Shown piece by piece: positions 1 to 8,174 of a DNA stretch of 64,000 bases (the stretch's first letter is position 1; the number at the start of each line of letters is the position of its first letter). Source of the DNA: an uncultured Porphyromonadaceae bacterium (GTDB lineage: Bacteria > Bacteroidota > Bacteroidia > Bacteroidales > Muribaculaceae); contig UQKE01000005.1 in assembly GCA_900541555.1 (NCBI GenBank), positions 18,919 through 82,918 on the forward strand, read 5' to 3'. The position numbers were made by a program, and so were the translations under genes. The notes under the pieces are model-generated. The model searched no databases, was not told where the DNA came from, and saw nothing but the letters and a program-made list of their open reading frames with translations.

Positions 1-1
1 A

Positions 2-439
2 GAAAATCTGCTCTATAAAATAGATCTCGACGATGAAGCAAACGACTATATCACGTTCACATCCGATTTCTACTTTTCCGGCAATCCGGCATTGCCTCCG
101 GTGGAATCGTGGCATCAAACGCTGAAACGTTATCAAATGACAATCGGCATGCTCATTGCCAATATGATGTGCCGCGCTTTCCCGACGGGCGGGTTGAAAT
201 ATCAAGACGTGGAAGATGCCATTTTCGAAACTGTCGCCGAAGAAGGGCGGCATTCGTGCCAACTCGACGACGATGAAATTAAAAACCTTTTTCAAGACGC
301 TTATTCCTACATGGAAAGGGCTTTCCGGAATCAATCCGTCAGGGAAATTGCTCGCCAATTTGCTGCAAAATTGCAAGAATGCCGTTCGTTGACAAACTAT
401 GAGGTGAAAGAATTGCTCGGCATGTTGGAAGAAGAATAG
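2..439 (+). CDS. C-terminal part of an unrecognised protein, cut by the window edge
   Basis: The reading frame is open from the first bases of the window to a TAG stop, so the 5' end lies outside. About 145 residues are visible. They are acidic and probably helical, with no signal peptide, membrane segment or catalytic motif that I recognise. A TTG codon at 92 could be taken for a start, but the frame continues upstream without a stop, so an internal TTG start is unlikely. The stop lies 10 bases from the stop of the convergent glucosaminidase gene. No function is assigned. Confidence 0.7.
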   Translation, partial: ENLLYKIDLDDEANDYITFTSDFYFSGNPALPPVESWHQTLKRYQMTIGMLIANMMCRAFPTGGLKYQDVEDAIFETVAEEGRHSCQLDDDEIKNLFQDAYSYMERAFRNQSVREIARQFAAKLQECRSLTNYEVKELLGMLEEE

Positions 440-449
440 CCGCAGCTTG

Positions 450-1421
450 TCAACGCAGTCTCAAATACTGCCCCTCCGTCAGCTCTTGGTTTTTGTCGAG
501 CTTGTTCATTTTCAACAGGGATTTGAGTTTTAGGCCGTATTCTTGCGCTATCGAATGCGAAGTCTCACCCTGTTTCACCTTATGCGCTCCCGGCGCGCCG
601 TCGGGCATTTTTTCGTTTTTTTCCTGCAAATAAAACATGGTGCCGGCAGGTAGCATTTCTGCTGATTTCCCGAGGTCGTTATAGTCAAGCAATTTTTTCT
701 TTTTCACGCCGAACTCTTCCGAAAGGCTGTCGTAAGTGTCGCCTTCGTAAATAGTTACATAATACAATCCCCATTTCTGCCGGATTTTGTGCATGATGCG
801 AAATTCTGCCACAATGTCCATGTCGATGCTATGTTCCAGCGTTTCGTCGCCTTTGAGTTCCTTGCGCTTGGACACGACCGGCTGGCCGCTGTCGAATTGT
901 GCAAGCTCGTACAGCTCAATGATATTTATCAATTTCGCTGCATAGGAAGGGTCTGTGGCATAGCCGCAACGTTTCAACCCTTTCGCCCAGCCGGCGTAGT
1001 CGGTTTCTTCCAATTCGAATAGCGGCGCATATCGCTTTTGTTTCAGGAAACGCGCATGGTCCTCAAACGATTCTTCCGCATTGGCATATTTCCGGAAGCA
1101 TTCGTTTTTCTCATCGTCGTCGGCATAAATGCCTTCTCCTTTCCATGATTTATGGCATTTTATCCCGAAATGGTTGTTTCCTTCCGAGGCCAGTCGCGAC
1201 ATGCCGGCACCGCTTTCCAGCAAGCCTTGCGCCAATGTGATACTGGCAGGGATGCCGTATTCTTGTTGCTGGCGCACGGCAATTTCTTTATATGTTTCGA
1301 TATAAGACAAATAGTCGACAGAGAGCGATTGTCCTTGGGCCGTGGAAACGAAAAGCAAAAAAATCGGAAGCAAGAGCGATTTAAAGAAAAAATCCGTACT
1401 TTTGCCAAAACGTGTCTTCAT
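450..1421 (-). CDS. Secreted glucosaminidase (GH73-type) with two C-terminal LysM domains
   Basis: Likely a peptidoglycan hydrolase cleaving the N-acetylglucosaminyl bond, acting in the periplasm or at the envelope. Residues 1-31 form a signal peptide (basic start, hydrophobic stretch, then AQG). The glucosaminidase domain spans about 41-185 and includes LAQGLLESGAG with the probable catalytic Glu69, followed by NNHFGIKCH. Two LysM-like segments at about 219-270 and 280-323 (each with a GDT or GET type start) should bind glycan chains. At 323 residues it matches similar Bacteroidetes proteins. It is divergent from cdd with only 3 bases between the start codons. The family call is firm; the exact bond specificity is inferred. 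Confidence 0.9.
   Translation of the reverse strand: MKTRFGKSTDFFFKSLLLPIFLLFVSTAQGQSLSVDYLSYIETYKEIAVRQQQEYGIPASITLAQGLLESGAGMSRLASEGNNHFGIKCHKSWKGEGIYADDDEKNECFRKYANAEESFEDHARFLKQKRYAPLFELEETDYAGWAKGLKRCGYATDPSYAAKLINIIELYELAQFDSGQPVVSKRKELKGDETLEHSIDMDIVAEFRIMHKIRQKWGLYYVTIYEGDTYDSLSEEFGVKKKKLLDYNDLGKSAEMLPAGTMFYLQEKNEKMPDGAPGAHKVKQGETSHSIAQEYGLKLKSLLKMNKLDKNQELTEGQYLRLR
1397..1404 (+). promoter_or_regulatory. Candidate -7 box for cdd
   Basis: TACTTTTG matches TAnnTTTG and sits 20 bases before the cdd ATG, inside the signal-peptide codons of the divergent glucosaminidase gene. A -33 element is not obvious. Confidence 0.5.
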
Positions 1422-1424
1422 CTT

Positions 1425-1895
1425 ATGAAAGAATTAAAACTTACGACAAATATACAAGTTTGTGCTTACAGCGAACTTGTGGAAGAGGACAAAATTTTAA
1501 TCGACAAGGCAAAAGCGATGACGGAAAAGTCCTATGCCCCATATAGCAAATTCCATGTGGGCGCGGCGCTTTTGCTTTCCAACGGGAAAATAATAGGCGG
1601 GGCGAACCAAGAAAATGCGGCATTCCCGTCAAGCATGTGTGCAGAAAGGACGGCCGCATACTATGCTCATTCCAAATATCCCGACGCGAAATTTGAGAAA
1701 CTTGCCATCGCCGCATCGACCAACGGTAAATTCACAGACAGCCCCATTTCGCCGTGCGGCTCGTGTCGTCAAGCCATTTTGGAATATGAAAAGCTCGGGG
1801 GGCAGGCATTGAAGATCTATCTTTACGGGGAAAAAGAGATTTACGTGCTCGAAAAAGTTTCCGATTTGCTTCCCTTGCAATTCGACAGTTTCTGA
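1425..1895 (+). CDS. cdd: Cytidine deaminase
   Basis: Zinc-dependent hydrolytic deamination of cytidine and deoxycytidine to uridine and deoxyuridine in pyrimidine salvage, in the cytosol. The 156-residue protein has the family motifs: HVGAAL near 44-49, CAE with zinc Cys72 and catalytic Glu74, and PCGSC with Cys111 and Cys114. I chose the ATG at 1425 (MKELK) because the open frame upstream runs antisense through the glucosaminidase gene and carries no family sequence. The WaaP-like kinase gene follows after 5 bases, so the two are probably co-transcribed. Confidence 0.93.
   Translation: MKELKLTTNIQVCAYSELVEEDKILIDKAKAMTEKSYAPYSKFHVGAALLLSNGKIIGGANQENAAFPSSMCAERTAAYYAHSKYPDAKFEKLAIAASTNGKFTDSPISPCGSCRQAILEYEKLGGQALKIYLYGEKEIYVLEKVSDLLPLQFDSF
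1447..1454 (-). promoter_or_regulatory. Candidate -7 box for the glucosaminidase gene
   Basis: On the minus strand the sequence reads TATATTTG, an exact fit to the Bacteroidetes -7 consensus TAnnTTTG, 25 bases before the glucosaminidase start. It lies inside the first codons of cdd. No clear TTTG is seen about 20 bases further upstream, so the call rests on the -7 box and position alone. Confidence 0.5.
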
Positions 1896-1900
1896 TCCGC

Positions 1901-2665
1901 ATGCCGAAGAAGCTAAAAATAGTCGTTGCTCCGAAATATGAGCAATTGAAGCCTCTAATCGCCGCGATTCCCGATTCTATCGCCGAACAAGGGGAAATCA
2001 TCTATAAGGATCGCAACACTGTGTATCGCACTCTCTTGGGGGAAAACGATGTCACTGTAAAGTCGTTCCATGTCCCGGCATTCCTAAACCGAATAGCCTA
2101 TACATTCATTCGTAAAGGCAAAGCGCGGCGCTCTTTCGAGAATGCCGTCGAATTGGGCAAATTGGGTATCGGGACGCCCGAACCTGTCGCCTATATCGAA
2201 GAATATGAAGGCGGTTTGCTTGCGCGAAGCTACTACATCTGCCGCATGTTTGCGGGGAGCAACATCCGCCATTGGGAAACAATCGACCATTTTGAGGACA
2301 TGATTCGCGCTTTTGCCGGTTTCATCCTCGATTTGCATCAAAAAGGCGTGCTGCACAAGGATTTCACGCCAGGCAACATTTTGTTTGACACGGATGGCAA
2401 CGGCCGGTATCGCTTTGTGCTTGTCGACATCAACCGCATGAAATTCGGCGTGTCCGATCGTCGCTTGCTTTATCGGAATTTTGGTGCTCTCAACATAGAA
2501 AGCGAGGAAGAAACAGCTCGTGTGGCCAAAGAATATGCGCGGTTGGCAGGGCTCGATCCCGAGGAGATGGGGAATATGGCCGTCAAATTGCTGCGCGGCT
2601 ACCATGCCAAGAAACGCCGCTTGCGCATTCTGAAACGATGCTTCGGCAGAAAGCGGAAAAAATAA
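1901..2665 (+). CDS. Lipopolysaccharide core kinase-like protein (WaaP/KdkA family)
   Basis: A eukaryotic-kinase-fold protein of 254 residues related to the LPS heptose or Kdo kinases (WaaP, KdkA, InaA). It shows an ATP-binding lysine candidate at Lys54 (VTVKSFH), the catalytic loop LHKDFTPGNILF with Asp154 and Asn159, and a metal-binding aspartate at Asp176 in LVDIN. No signal or membrane segment is present, so it should act on the cytosolic face of the inner membrane. The C-terminus is strongly basic (KKRRLRILKRCFGRKRKK), which suits contact with membrane phosphates. Sugar specificity cannot be read from the sequence. It forms a likely operon with cdd. Confidence 0.8.
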   Translation: MPKKLKIVVAPKYEQLKPLIAAIPDSIAEQGEIIYKDRNTVYRTLLGENDVTVKSFHVPAFLNRIAYTFIRKGKARRSFENAVELGKLGIGTPEPVAYIEEYEGGLLARSYYICRMFAGSNIRHWETIDHFEDMIRAFAGFILDLHQKGVLHKDFTPGNILFDTDGNGRYRFVLVDINRMKFGVSDRRLLYRNFGALNIESEEETARVAKEYARLAGLDPEEMGNMAVKLLRGYHAKKRRLRILKRCFGRKRKK

Positions 2666-2695
2666 CAAGCCACACAGTCTCTTGCATTTCGATGA

Positions 2696-2738
2696 GAAAA
2701 GCGCCGCGGCAACGGTTGGGAATCGTTTGTCGCGGCGC
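2696..2738 (-). terminator. Intrinsic terminator of the outer-membrane protein gene
   Basis: GCGCCGCG at 2701-2708 pairs with CGCGGCGC at 2731-2738, and CAACG/CGTTTG extends the stem inside. Read on the minus strand the hairpin is followed by TTTT (2700-2697), as expected for the end of the gene at 2778-3437. On the plus strand there is no T tract, but the hairpin could still slow readthrough from the kinase gene. Confidence 0.7.
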
Positions 2739-2777
2739 AGTGTATGTCGGGTTTCGGTCGTAGCGTCGAGGGGTTTG

Positions 2778-3437
2778 TCAGAAATTATAACTGAGTCCGA
2801 CGCTGACCACGTTGCTTTCTTTCTCTTCCGTCCATTCCCAGAGAGTGTCGTTATAAGCCTTCTGCTGCAACATGCCTACATCGAACGATGCGGAAACCGT
2901 CAGTTTCCATACGTTTAGGCCCACACCGAACCGCCAACGCAAAGAAGATTTGTTGTATAAATCGAAATAGTGGCGGGTTTGGAATGTTTCATGTTGGTTG
3001 ATGGCGATGCCGTAGTAAGGGCCGGTCAACACGTCCAAACTCAATTTGGCAATCGGGAAGCGATAGCCGCCGAAGCATGCCACTCCGATTCCCACTTCCG
3101 TTGTGTGGTCGTCCTTGTCGCTCGGTCCCTTTGGGAACGTTATGCCAACGGGCGGTATGGCTTCCGGGATTTGAGGATGCCCATGCGCTTCGTAGTAAAA
3201 AGCCACTTGCGGACGCACAAACAGCCCTTTCACGAGAAAGGCAGTGTAGCTTCCGCTGATGGTTGAACCTTTGAAGTCGTTGAAGCTTTCGCCGTTCAGC
3301 TGGCTTTTCACTGCATCGTCTTTCAGCAGCGAAAAATTGCCTTCTGCGCCGACAGAAAAGCCATTGCGCCAATGATCCTGCGCAGCCATTGGCAGTGTTG
3401 CCAATGCGATTGCTGCTATCACTAATAGTTTTTTCAT
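2778..3437 (-). CDS. Outer-membrane beta-barrel protein of unknown role
   Basis: A 219-residue protein with a signal peptide (MKKLLVIAAIALATLPMAAQ, cleavage near residue 20). It then alternates short amphipathic strands and turns, and ends in VGLSYNF, a terminal phenylalanine typical of outer-membrane barrels. Size and pattern suit an eight-stranded porin-family or outer-membrane protein of the type common in Bacteroidetes. It stands alone, with its own terminator downstream and a promoter carrying a C10 run upstream. No ligand or function can be assigned. Confidence 0.75.
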   Translation of the reverse strand: MKKLLVIAAIALATLPMAAQDHWRNGFSVGAEGNFSLLKDDAVKSQLNGESFNDFKGSTISGSYTAFLVKGLFVRPQVAFYYEAHGHPQIPEAIPPVGITFPKGPSDKDDHTTEVGIGVACFGGYRFPIAKLSLDVLTGPYYGIAINQHETFQTRHYFDLYNKSSLRWRFGVGLNVWKLTVSASFDVGMLQQKAYNDTLWEWTEEKESNVVSVGLSYNF

Positions 3438-3460
3438 AGCATGTAACTTTTTGTAGTTTG

Positions 3461-3495
3461 CAATTATACGATTTTTATGGGGGGGGGGAAAAAAA
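3461..3495 (-). promoter_or_regulatory. Promoter with a C10 tract in the -33/-7 spacer
   Basis: On the minus strand, T7 (3495-3489) is followed by C10 (3488-3479), ten further bases, then TATAATTG (3468-3461). The last is one mismatch from TAnnTTTG and lies 23 bases from the start codon of the outer-membrane protein. Counting back 20 bases from the -7 box puts the -33 position in the T run, so the C tract forms half of the spacer. The alignment is inferred; the homopolymer is directly visible. Confidence 0.5.
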
Positions 3496-3587
3496 GGTTT
3501 TATTAAAAAATATTAATCAACTTCTGTAATTTGAATTATTGGAAGGATTCCGGCAGGCAGAACTGCTTTCTCCGGCTGCCAATAGCG

Positions 3588-3757
3588 GTTGAGAGAACTG
3601 CGAAGTTGGCAAACACGCAATGTCCTCCTCTGCCGTGCGAAGCGCGGATAGGGGAGATGCCGCAGGCGGAGGGGTTCTGTAATGGTTTAGAGTTGAGAGT
3701 TTAGGGTTGAGTTCTCCTCTATTAGCGTGCTTCGCACGTGAACAGAGGAGAACATAG
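3588..3757 (+). repeat. Copy A of a mosaic intergenic repeat
   Basis: This occupies the middle of the 357-base gap 3438-3794. It contains the module GGCAAACACGCAATGTCCTC, then GCGCGGATAGGGGAG and CCGCAGGCGGAGGGGTTC, then a TTGAGAGTT-rich stretch. All recur at 56036-56370, 57755-57990 and 63862-64000. It ends with an inverted repeat, TTCTCCTCT (3712-3720) against AGAGGAGAA (3744-3752), with CGTGC/GCACG inside. Bases 3496-3587 are AT-rich and then unremarkable. No open reading frame with family resemblance is seen. Confidence 0.85.
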
Positions 3758-3794
3758 GCGTTTTCCAAACTATATTTATCCAAATGGCGGAATG

Positions 3795-5834
3795 CTATTT
3801 CTGTGGTTCGGGCATTCCTTCTTTTTTCTTCAGTTCCGGATAAGCAATGCGCGTGTGGAACATCGTGCGCAACCGCGAAATGAACACTTTCTTCACCACT
3901 TCCACGTCGCGAAAACTGAGCGGCGAATCTTTCATGAGCCCCTGCGCAATCTGTCCGTCGATGATTTTGTTGACCAATGCCGTGATCGTCTCGTCGTTGT
4001 ATTCTTTGAGGCTTCGCGATGCCGCTTCCGTCGCGTCGGCCATCATCAATATCGCCGTTTCCTTGCTGCGCGGGTTTGGTCCCGGATAGGTGTAGGGGTC
4101 AGGATCGACGGGGTCGCCGCCATTGTTGTTGCAAGCCGTGGTGTAGAAATATTTGGCGAGATTCTTGCCGTGGTGTTCGAGGATGAAATTTTTGATGATG
4201 CCCGGCAACTTGCTTTTTTCGGCGAGCCGCACGCCGTCGGTGACGTGGCGAATCACTATTTTCGCGCTCTGCTCCGGAGAAATCAATTCATGCGGATTCA
4301 CATCGTGCTGGTTTTCCGTGAAGAAAGCCGGATTTTCCATTTTCCCGATATCATGGTAGAGAGCGCCCGCACGTGTCAATTGGTAGTTCGCGCCGATTTC
4401 TTTTGCTGCTTCCGAAGCGAGGTTCGACACTTGTACTGAATGTTGGAACGTGCCCGGGCATTTTTCGGAAAGTTCCTGCAACAACGGGTTGTTTACATCC
4501 GACAATTCCACCAATGTCACTTTTGAGACGAAGCCAAACAAGCGTTCGAACACGAAAATGACAATATAGGCAAACGACAGCAACACTGCATTGCCAGCGA
4601 AATACAAGAAAACGCGGAAATCGATATTGCCTATATACCCTGTCTCGATTATGCAGAGAGCCGTGTAGGCAATGGCATAGGTCGTCAGCACGAATATGGC
4701 CGTGCGAATGAGTTGCGAACGTTTCGACAATTCTTGCAATGTGTCGATTGCCACAATCGAAGCCGAGAGGTGCATGACGATGAATTCCAATGGATGGCCT
4801 GCTATCAAGCTGCATAAAAGCACTTGTACGACCGACAAGAAAAATGCCGTTCGCGAATCGAAGAACGTCACGACAATGACGGGCAGCAGCGTGACAGGCA
4901 TGATATATTCCCCATAGGTGAGCCGTGGCATAAAGCTGTAAGCGACAGCCGTCAAGCCGACAAGCAATAGGAGGATGAACAATAAATTCCGTTTATTGTT
5001 GAAAATGCTTTCCCTGCGATAGTACGACAAGTGGATATACAGCAAAAAGAACAGTCCGGCGATGGCTATGGCAAAGCCTACAATCGGATAGCCCGCGCCT
5101 TCGCTTTCGATGCGGTCTTTCTCCAACTGTTCGTAGGACCGGATTGCCATCGCTTTTTGCGGCGTGACGATTTCTCCGCGGTCGATGATGCGTTCGCCTT
5201 TTTCGATTGGCGGGCGCACACACGCGCTTCGATACGCGCTTTCAAGATATTTCTTATTGTAGTCGTCGTCTTTCGTGTAGTTCGGACGGATGAAGTCGGC
5301 ATAATTCACCGACGACACGTGGAACATTGTTCCGCCGGCCGCTTCTATGTATTCATACGCTTTTCGTGCAGAAAACAGCTTGGATGTCGGTTTCTTTATC
5401 GTTCGCGCACTGTCGTCCGTGCGGATTTGTATAATCGGCAATTTGCCTTTCCGAATCGAATCGTAAACGCTGTTTTCGACAATGCCGACCTCATAGACAT
5501 GCTGAATCGCTTTTTTCACAGAAGGCGACACGCCTATCATTGCCGCTTTCTCCAGTTTTGCAAGTTCTTCAGAGCCTGCATGGGCATCATGCTTGAAAAA
5601 GGGCACAAATTCGCGCAGAATGCTGTCTTTTTTTGCCTGCTCCGTTTTCGCATCCAATTGCACGGCCATTCGATCTGCTGCAAACAAAGCCGGCCCGTCC
5701 CACGGTTTTCCTATTTCGTAGGACAATGCCTTGTGTGTCTTTTCGGGGACGAAATAGACAGTCAATGCAGCTGCGACGATAAAAAACAACGCATGCAGCC
5801 AATATTTTTTCTCAAAAAGCTGATATTTACCCAT
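3795..5834 (-). CDS. pgpH: Membrane HD-domain phosphodiesterase (PgpH/7TMR-HD family)
   Basis: A 679-residue membrane protein. One N-terminal membrane segment (about 12-30) precedes an extracytoplasmic domain of about 230 residues, followed by a block of membrane helices at about 255-450. A cytosolic HD domain comes last, with the metal motif YHDIGKM near residue 493. This order is that of the 7TMR-HD proteins such as Listeria PgpH, which hydrolyse cyclic di-AMP to pApA. It lies 16 bases after the (p)ppGpp enzyme gene, probably in one transcript. The substrate is inferred from the family; no diadenylate cyclase gene is in the window. Confidence 0.85.
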   Translation of the reverse strand: MGKYQLFEKKYWLHALFFIVAAALTVYFVPEKTHKALSYEIGKPWDGPALFAADRMAVQLDAKTEQAKKDSILREFVPFFKHDAHAGSEELAKLEKAAMIGVSPSVKKAIQHVYEVGIVENSVYDSIRKGKLPIIQIRTDDSARTIKKPTSKLFSARKAYEYIEAAGGTMFHVSSVNYADFIRPNYTKDDDYNKKYLESAYRSACVRPPIEKGERIIDRGEIVTPQKAMAIRSYEQLEKDRIESEGAGYPIVGFAIAIAGLFFLLYIHLSYYRRESIFNNKRNLLFILLLLVGLTAVAYSFMPRLTYGEYIMPVTLLPVIVVTFFDSRTAFFLSVVQVLLCSLIAGHPLEFIVMHLSASIVAIDTLQELSKRSQLIRTAIFVLTTYAIAYTALCIIETGYIGNIDFRVFLYFAGNAVLLSFAYIVIFVFERLFGFVSKVTLVELSDVNNPLLQELSEKCPGTFQHSVQVSNLASEAAKEIGANYQLTRAGALYHDIGKMENPAFFTENQHDVNPHELISPEQSAKIVIRHVTDGVRLAEKSKLPGIIKNFILEHHGKNLAKYFYTTACNNNGGDPVDPDPYTYPGPNPRSKETAILMMADATEAASRSLKEYNDETITALVNKIIDGQIAQGLMKDSPLSFRDVEVVKKVFISRLRTMFHTRIAYPELKKKEGMPEPQK

Positions 5835-5850
5835 GGCAACAATGAAATTA

Positions 5851-8133
5851 TTAACTGGTTCGGACAGCCGATTTTACGCCGTTGATTTTTTTAATTTGCT
5901 TGCATAAACGATTGACAATCGACACGTCGGAAACGCGAACAACCAATTTGCAAGAGAAAACGCCTTCGGTCGCTTCGATGTCGAGTTTGCGGATGTTGAT
6001 CGACATGTTGATGGATATTTCGGAGATCAATTCTTGCAAAATGCCCATTCTGTCGATGCCTTCCACCGAAAGTTCGGCTAAAAATGTCGTAATCAGCGGC
6101 GATTCTTCCCAACGGGTTGCGACAAGGCGGTTTCCGAAGCTGCTTTTCAGACGCATGGCCACTTCACAATCCATTTTATGCACCACCACGTTGTTGTCGT
6201 CGTCGACATAGCCTACGACGTCATCGCCCGGAATGGGCTTGCAGCAAGGCGCTATCTTGTAGTTGTGCATGCCGTTTTCCGTGCGCAGTTCGTACACCTT
6301 CTTGGTGTCGATGGGAGGCTTTTCTGCTGTGGCGTTATTGTCTTGGCTTTTTTCCTGCGTGGCAGCCGGCTGGTCTTTTTTATTGCTCTTTCCGGCAAAC
6401 GGCCAAAGGCGATTCAACAGGCCGGGATTTTGTTTTTTGCACAAGGATTTGACGACGCTGTCGGTCAATTCTATCGTGTTGTTCCCGATTGCGAAATACA
6501 AATCGTCGCGTGTCATGAGATGGTAAAGCGCCATCAGCCTGCTGACGAATCGATTTTCATCTTCAAGCGCATAGTCCGACGCTATTTTGGCAATGACGCG
6601 CTCGCCTTTTTCCGATATTTTTTTCCGCTCTTTTTTCAACGCTGTTTCAAGCCGCGTCTTTGCTTTGGCTGTTGTGACGAAATTAAGCCATTCGGGCAAT
6701 GGCTTCTGGGTTTTCGACGTGAGCACTTCCACTTGGTCGCCGCTCTGCAATTTGTACGAAATAGGCACAAGCCGATGGTTCACCTTCCCTGCGATGCTGT
6801 GCGAGCCGATTTCCGTGTGGAGCGTGTAGGCCATGTCGAGTACCGTGGCGTCTTTCGGGAGCGTGATCAAATCGCCCTTAGGCGTGAACACGATTATTTC
6901 CGTGGCAAACAGGTTCAATTTTATCGTATCCATGAAATCCACGGCGTTCGGGCCGGGCTCGCGCAACAAATCGGTGATTGTCTTCAACCATGTTTCCAAT
7001 TCCGACTCTTCGTCGCTTTCTCCGATTTTGTATTTCCAATGGGCGGCGAACCCGCGTTCGGCAATGTCGTCCATTTTCTGGCTGCGGATTTGCACTTCCA
7101 CCCAATTCCCGTCGGGACCCATGACGGTAAGGTGCAATGCACGATAGCCGTTGGCTTTCGGCGTGCTCACCCAATCGCGCGTGCGAGTCGGATGAAGGCG
7201 GTAGATGTCGGTTATTGCGGAATATATGTTCCAACAAATTCTTTTTTCTTTTTCGTCGGCATCGCAATCAAACACAATCCGGACGGCATACAAATCGTAG
7301 ACCTCTTCAAACGGGACATGCTTCGTCTCCATTTTGTTCCAAATGGAGAAGGCAGATTTCACGCGCGCCGTCATGGTGTACGTCAATCCCATATCGTCCA
7401 ATTTTTGGCGAATGGGCGCTGAAAAGTTCTTGAACATCGTGTCGCGCGACACTTCGGTTTCCTCTATTTTTTGCCGGATTTCCTTGTACTGTTCGGGATG
7501 CTGGTATTTGAAGCTTAGGTCCTCCAATTCGGTCTTTATCGCGAACAAGCCGAGCCGGTGGGCCAATGGCGCGTAGATGTAGAGCGTTTCGCCTGCGATT
7601 TTATACTGTTTGCTCGGGAGCATGGAGCCTAATGTGCGCATGTTGTGCAAGCGGTCGGCCATCTTGATAAGTATCACGCGAATGTCTTCCGCCATCGTGA
7701 GGAGCAATTTCCGGAAGTTTTCTGCTTGCACGGAGGCTTTGTCCCCGAAAATGCCGCCGGATATTTTTGTCAGCCCGTCGACGATCATGGCTATTTTCTT
7801 GCCAAAGTTCAGCTCGATGTCCTCAACGGTGTATTCGGTGTCTTCCACAACGTCGTGGAGCAACGCGGCGCAAATCGAGGTGGAGCCCAATCCGATTTCT
7901 TGGCTGACAATTTTTGCCACTGCAATCGGGTGAAGGATATAGGGCTCGCCGGAGCGGCGCCGTATGCCATTGTGCGCGTCTTTCGCAAAAAGATAGGCGC
8001 GTTTTATGATTTCCACCTTTTTCCGGTGATTGCTTCGCAAGTATCCATCGAGCACCTCTTGAAAGGCGGCTTCAATGTTTTGCTCTTCCTGTTCGGGAGT
8101 CAATCCCAATGCGTTATAGTCCGTTGTTTCCAC
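5851..8133 (-). CDS. rsh: Bifunctional (p)ppGpp synthetase/hydrolase (RelA/SpoT homologue)
   Basis: Makes and degrades the stringent-response alarmone. The 760-residue protein has the full long-RSH order. The HD hydrolase at about 45-190 has His68 and LLHDVVEDT with His93-Asp94. The synthetase at about 235-380 has RVKSAFSIWNKM and RTRDWVSTPKANGYRALH. A TGS domain lies at about 415-475 and an ACT domain at about 690-760. The intact HD motif and the basic RTRD loop, corresponding to the RxKD form, indicate a bifunctional rather than a RelA-only enzyme. It is first in a likely operon with the PgpH-type gene and has a good -7 box upstream. Confidence 0.95.
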   Translation of the reverse strand: METTDYNALGLTPEQEEQNIEAAFQEVLDGYLRSNHRKKVEIIKRAYLFAKDAHNGIRRRSGEPYILHPIAVAKIVSQEIGLGSTSICAALLHDVVEDTEYTVEDIELNFGKKIAMIVDGLTKISGGIFGDKASVQAENFRKLLLTMAEDIRVILIKMADRLHNMRTLGSMLPSKQYKIAGETLYIYAPLAHRLGLFAIKTELEDLSFKYQHPEQYKEIRQKIEETEVSRDTMFKNFSAPIRQKLDDMGLTYTMTARVKSAFSIWNKMETKHVPFEEVYDLYAVRIVFDCDADEKEKRICWNIYSAITDIYRLHPTRTRDWVSTPKANGYRALHLTVMGPDGNWVEVQIRSQKMDDIAERGFAAHWKYKIGESDEESELETWLKTITDLLREPGPNAVDFMDTIKLNLFATEIIVFTPKGDLITLPKDATVLDMAYTLHTEIGSHSIAGKVNHRLVPISYKLQSGDQVEVLTSKTQKPLPEWLNFVTTAKAKTRLETALKKERKKISEKGERVIAKIASDYALEDENRFVSRLMALYHLMTRDDLYFAIGNNTIELTDSVVKSLCKKQNPGLLNRLWPFAGKSNKKDQPAATQEKSQDNNATAEKPPIDTKKVYELRTENGMHNYKIAPCCKPIPGDDVVGYVDDDNNVVVHKMDCEVAMRLKSSFGNRLVATRWEESPLITTFLAELSVEGIDRMGILQELISEISINMSINIRKLDIEATEGVFSCKLVVRVSDVSIVNRLCKQIKKINGVKSAVRTS

Positions 8134-8166
8134 GCAGGTTGTAAAATTAAAAAATTAGCCAACATA

Positions 8167-8174
8167 CAAATTTA
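8167..8174 (-). promoter_or_regulatory. -7 box of the rsh promoter
   Basis: TAAATTTG on the minus strand matches TAnnTTTG and lies 33 bases from the rsh start. TTTCG at 8196-8200 could serve as a degenerate -33 element at a spacing of 21. Confidence 0.5.
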
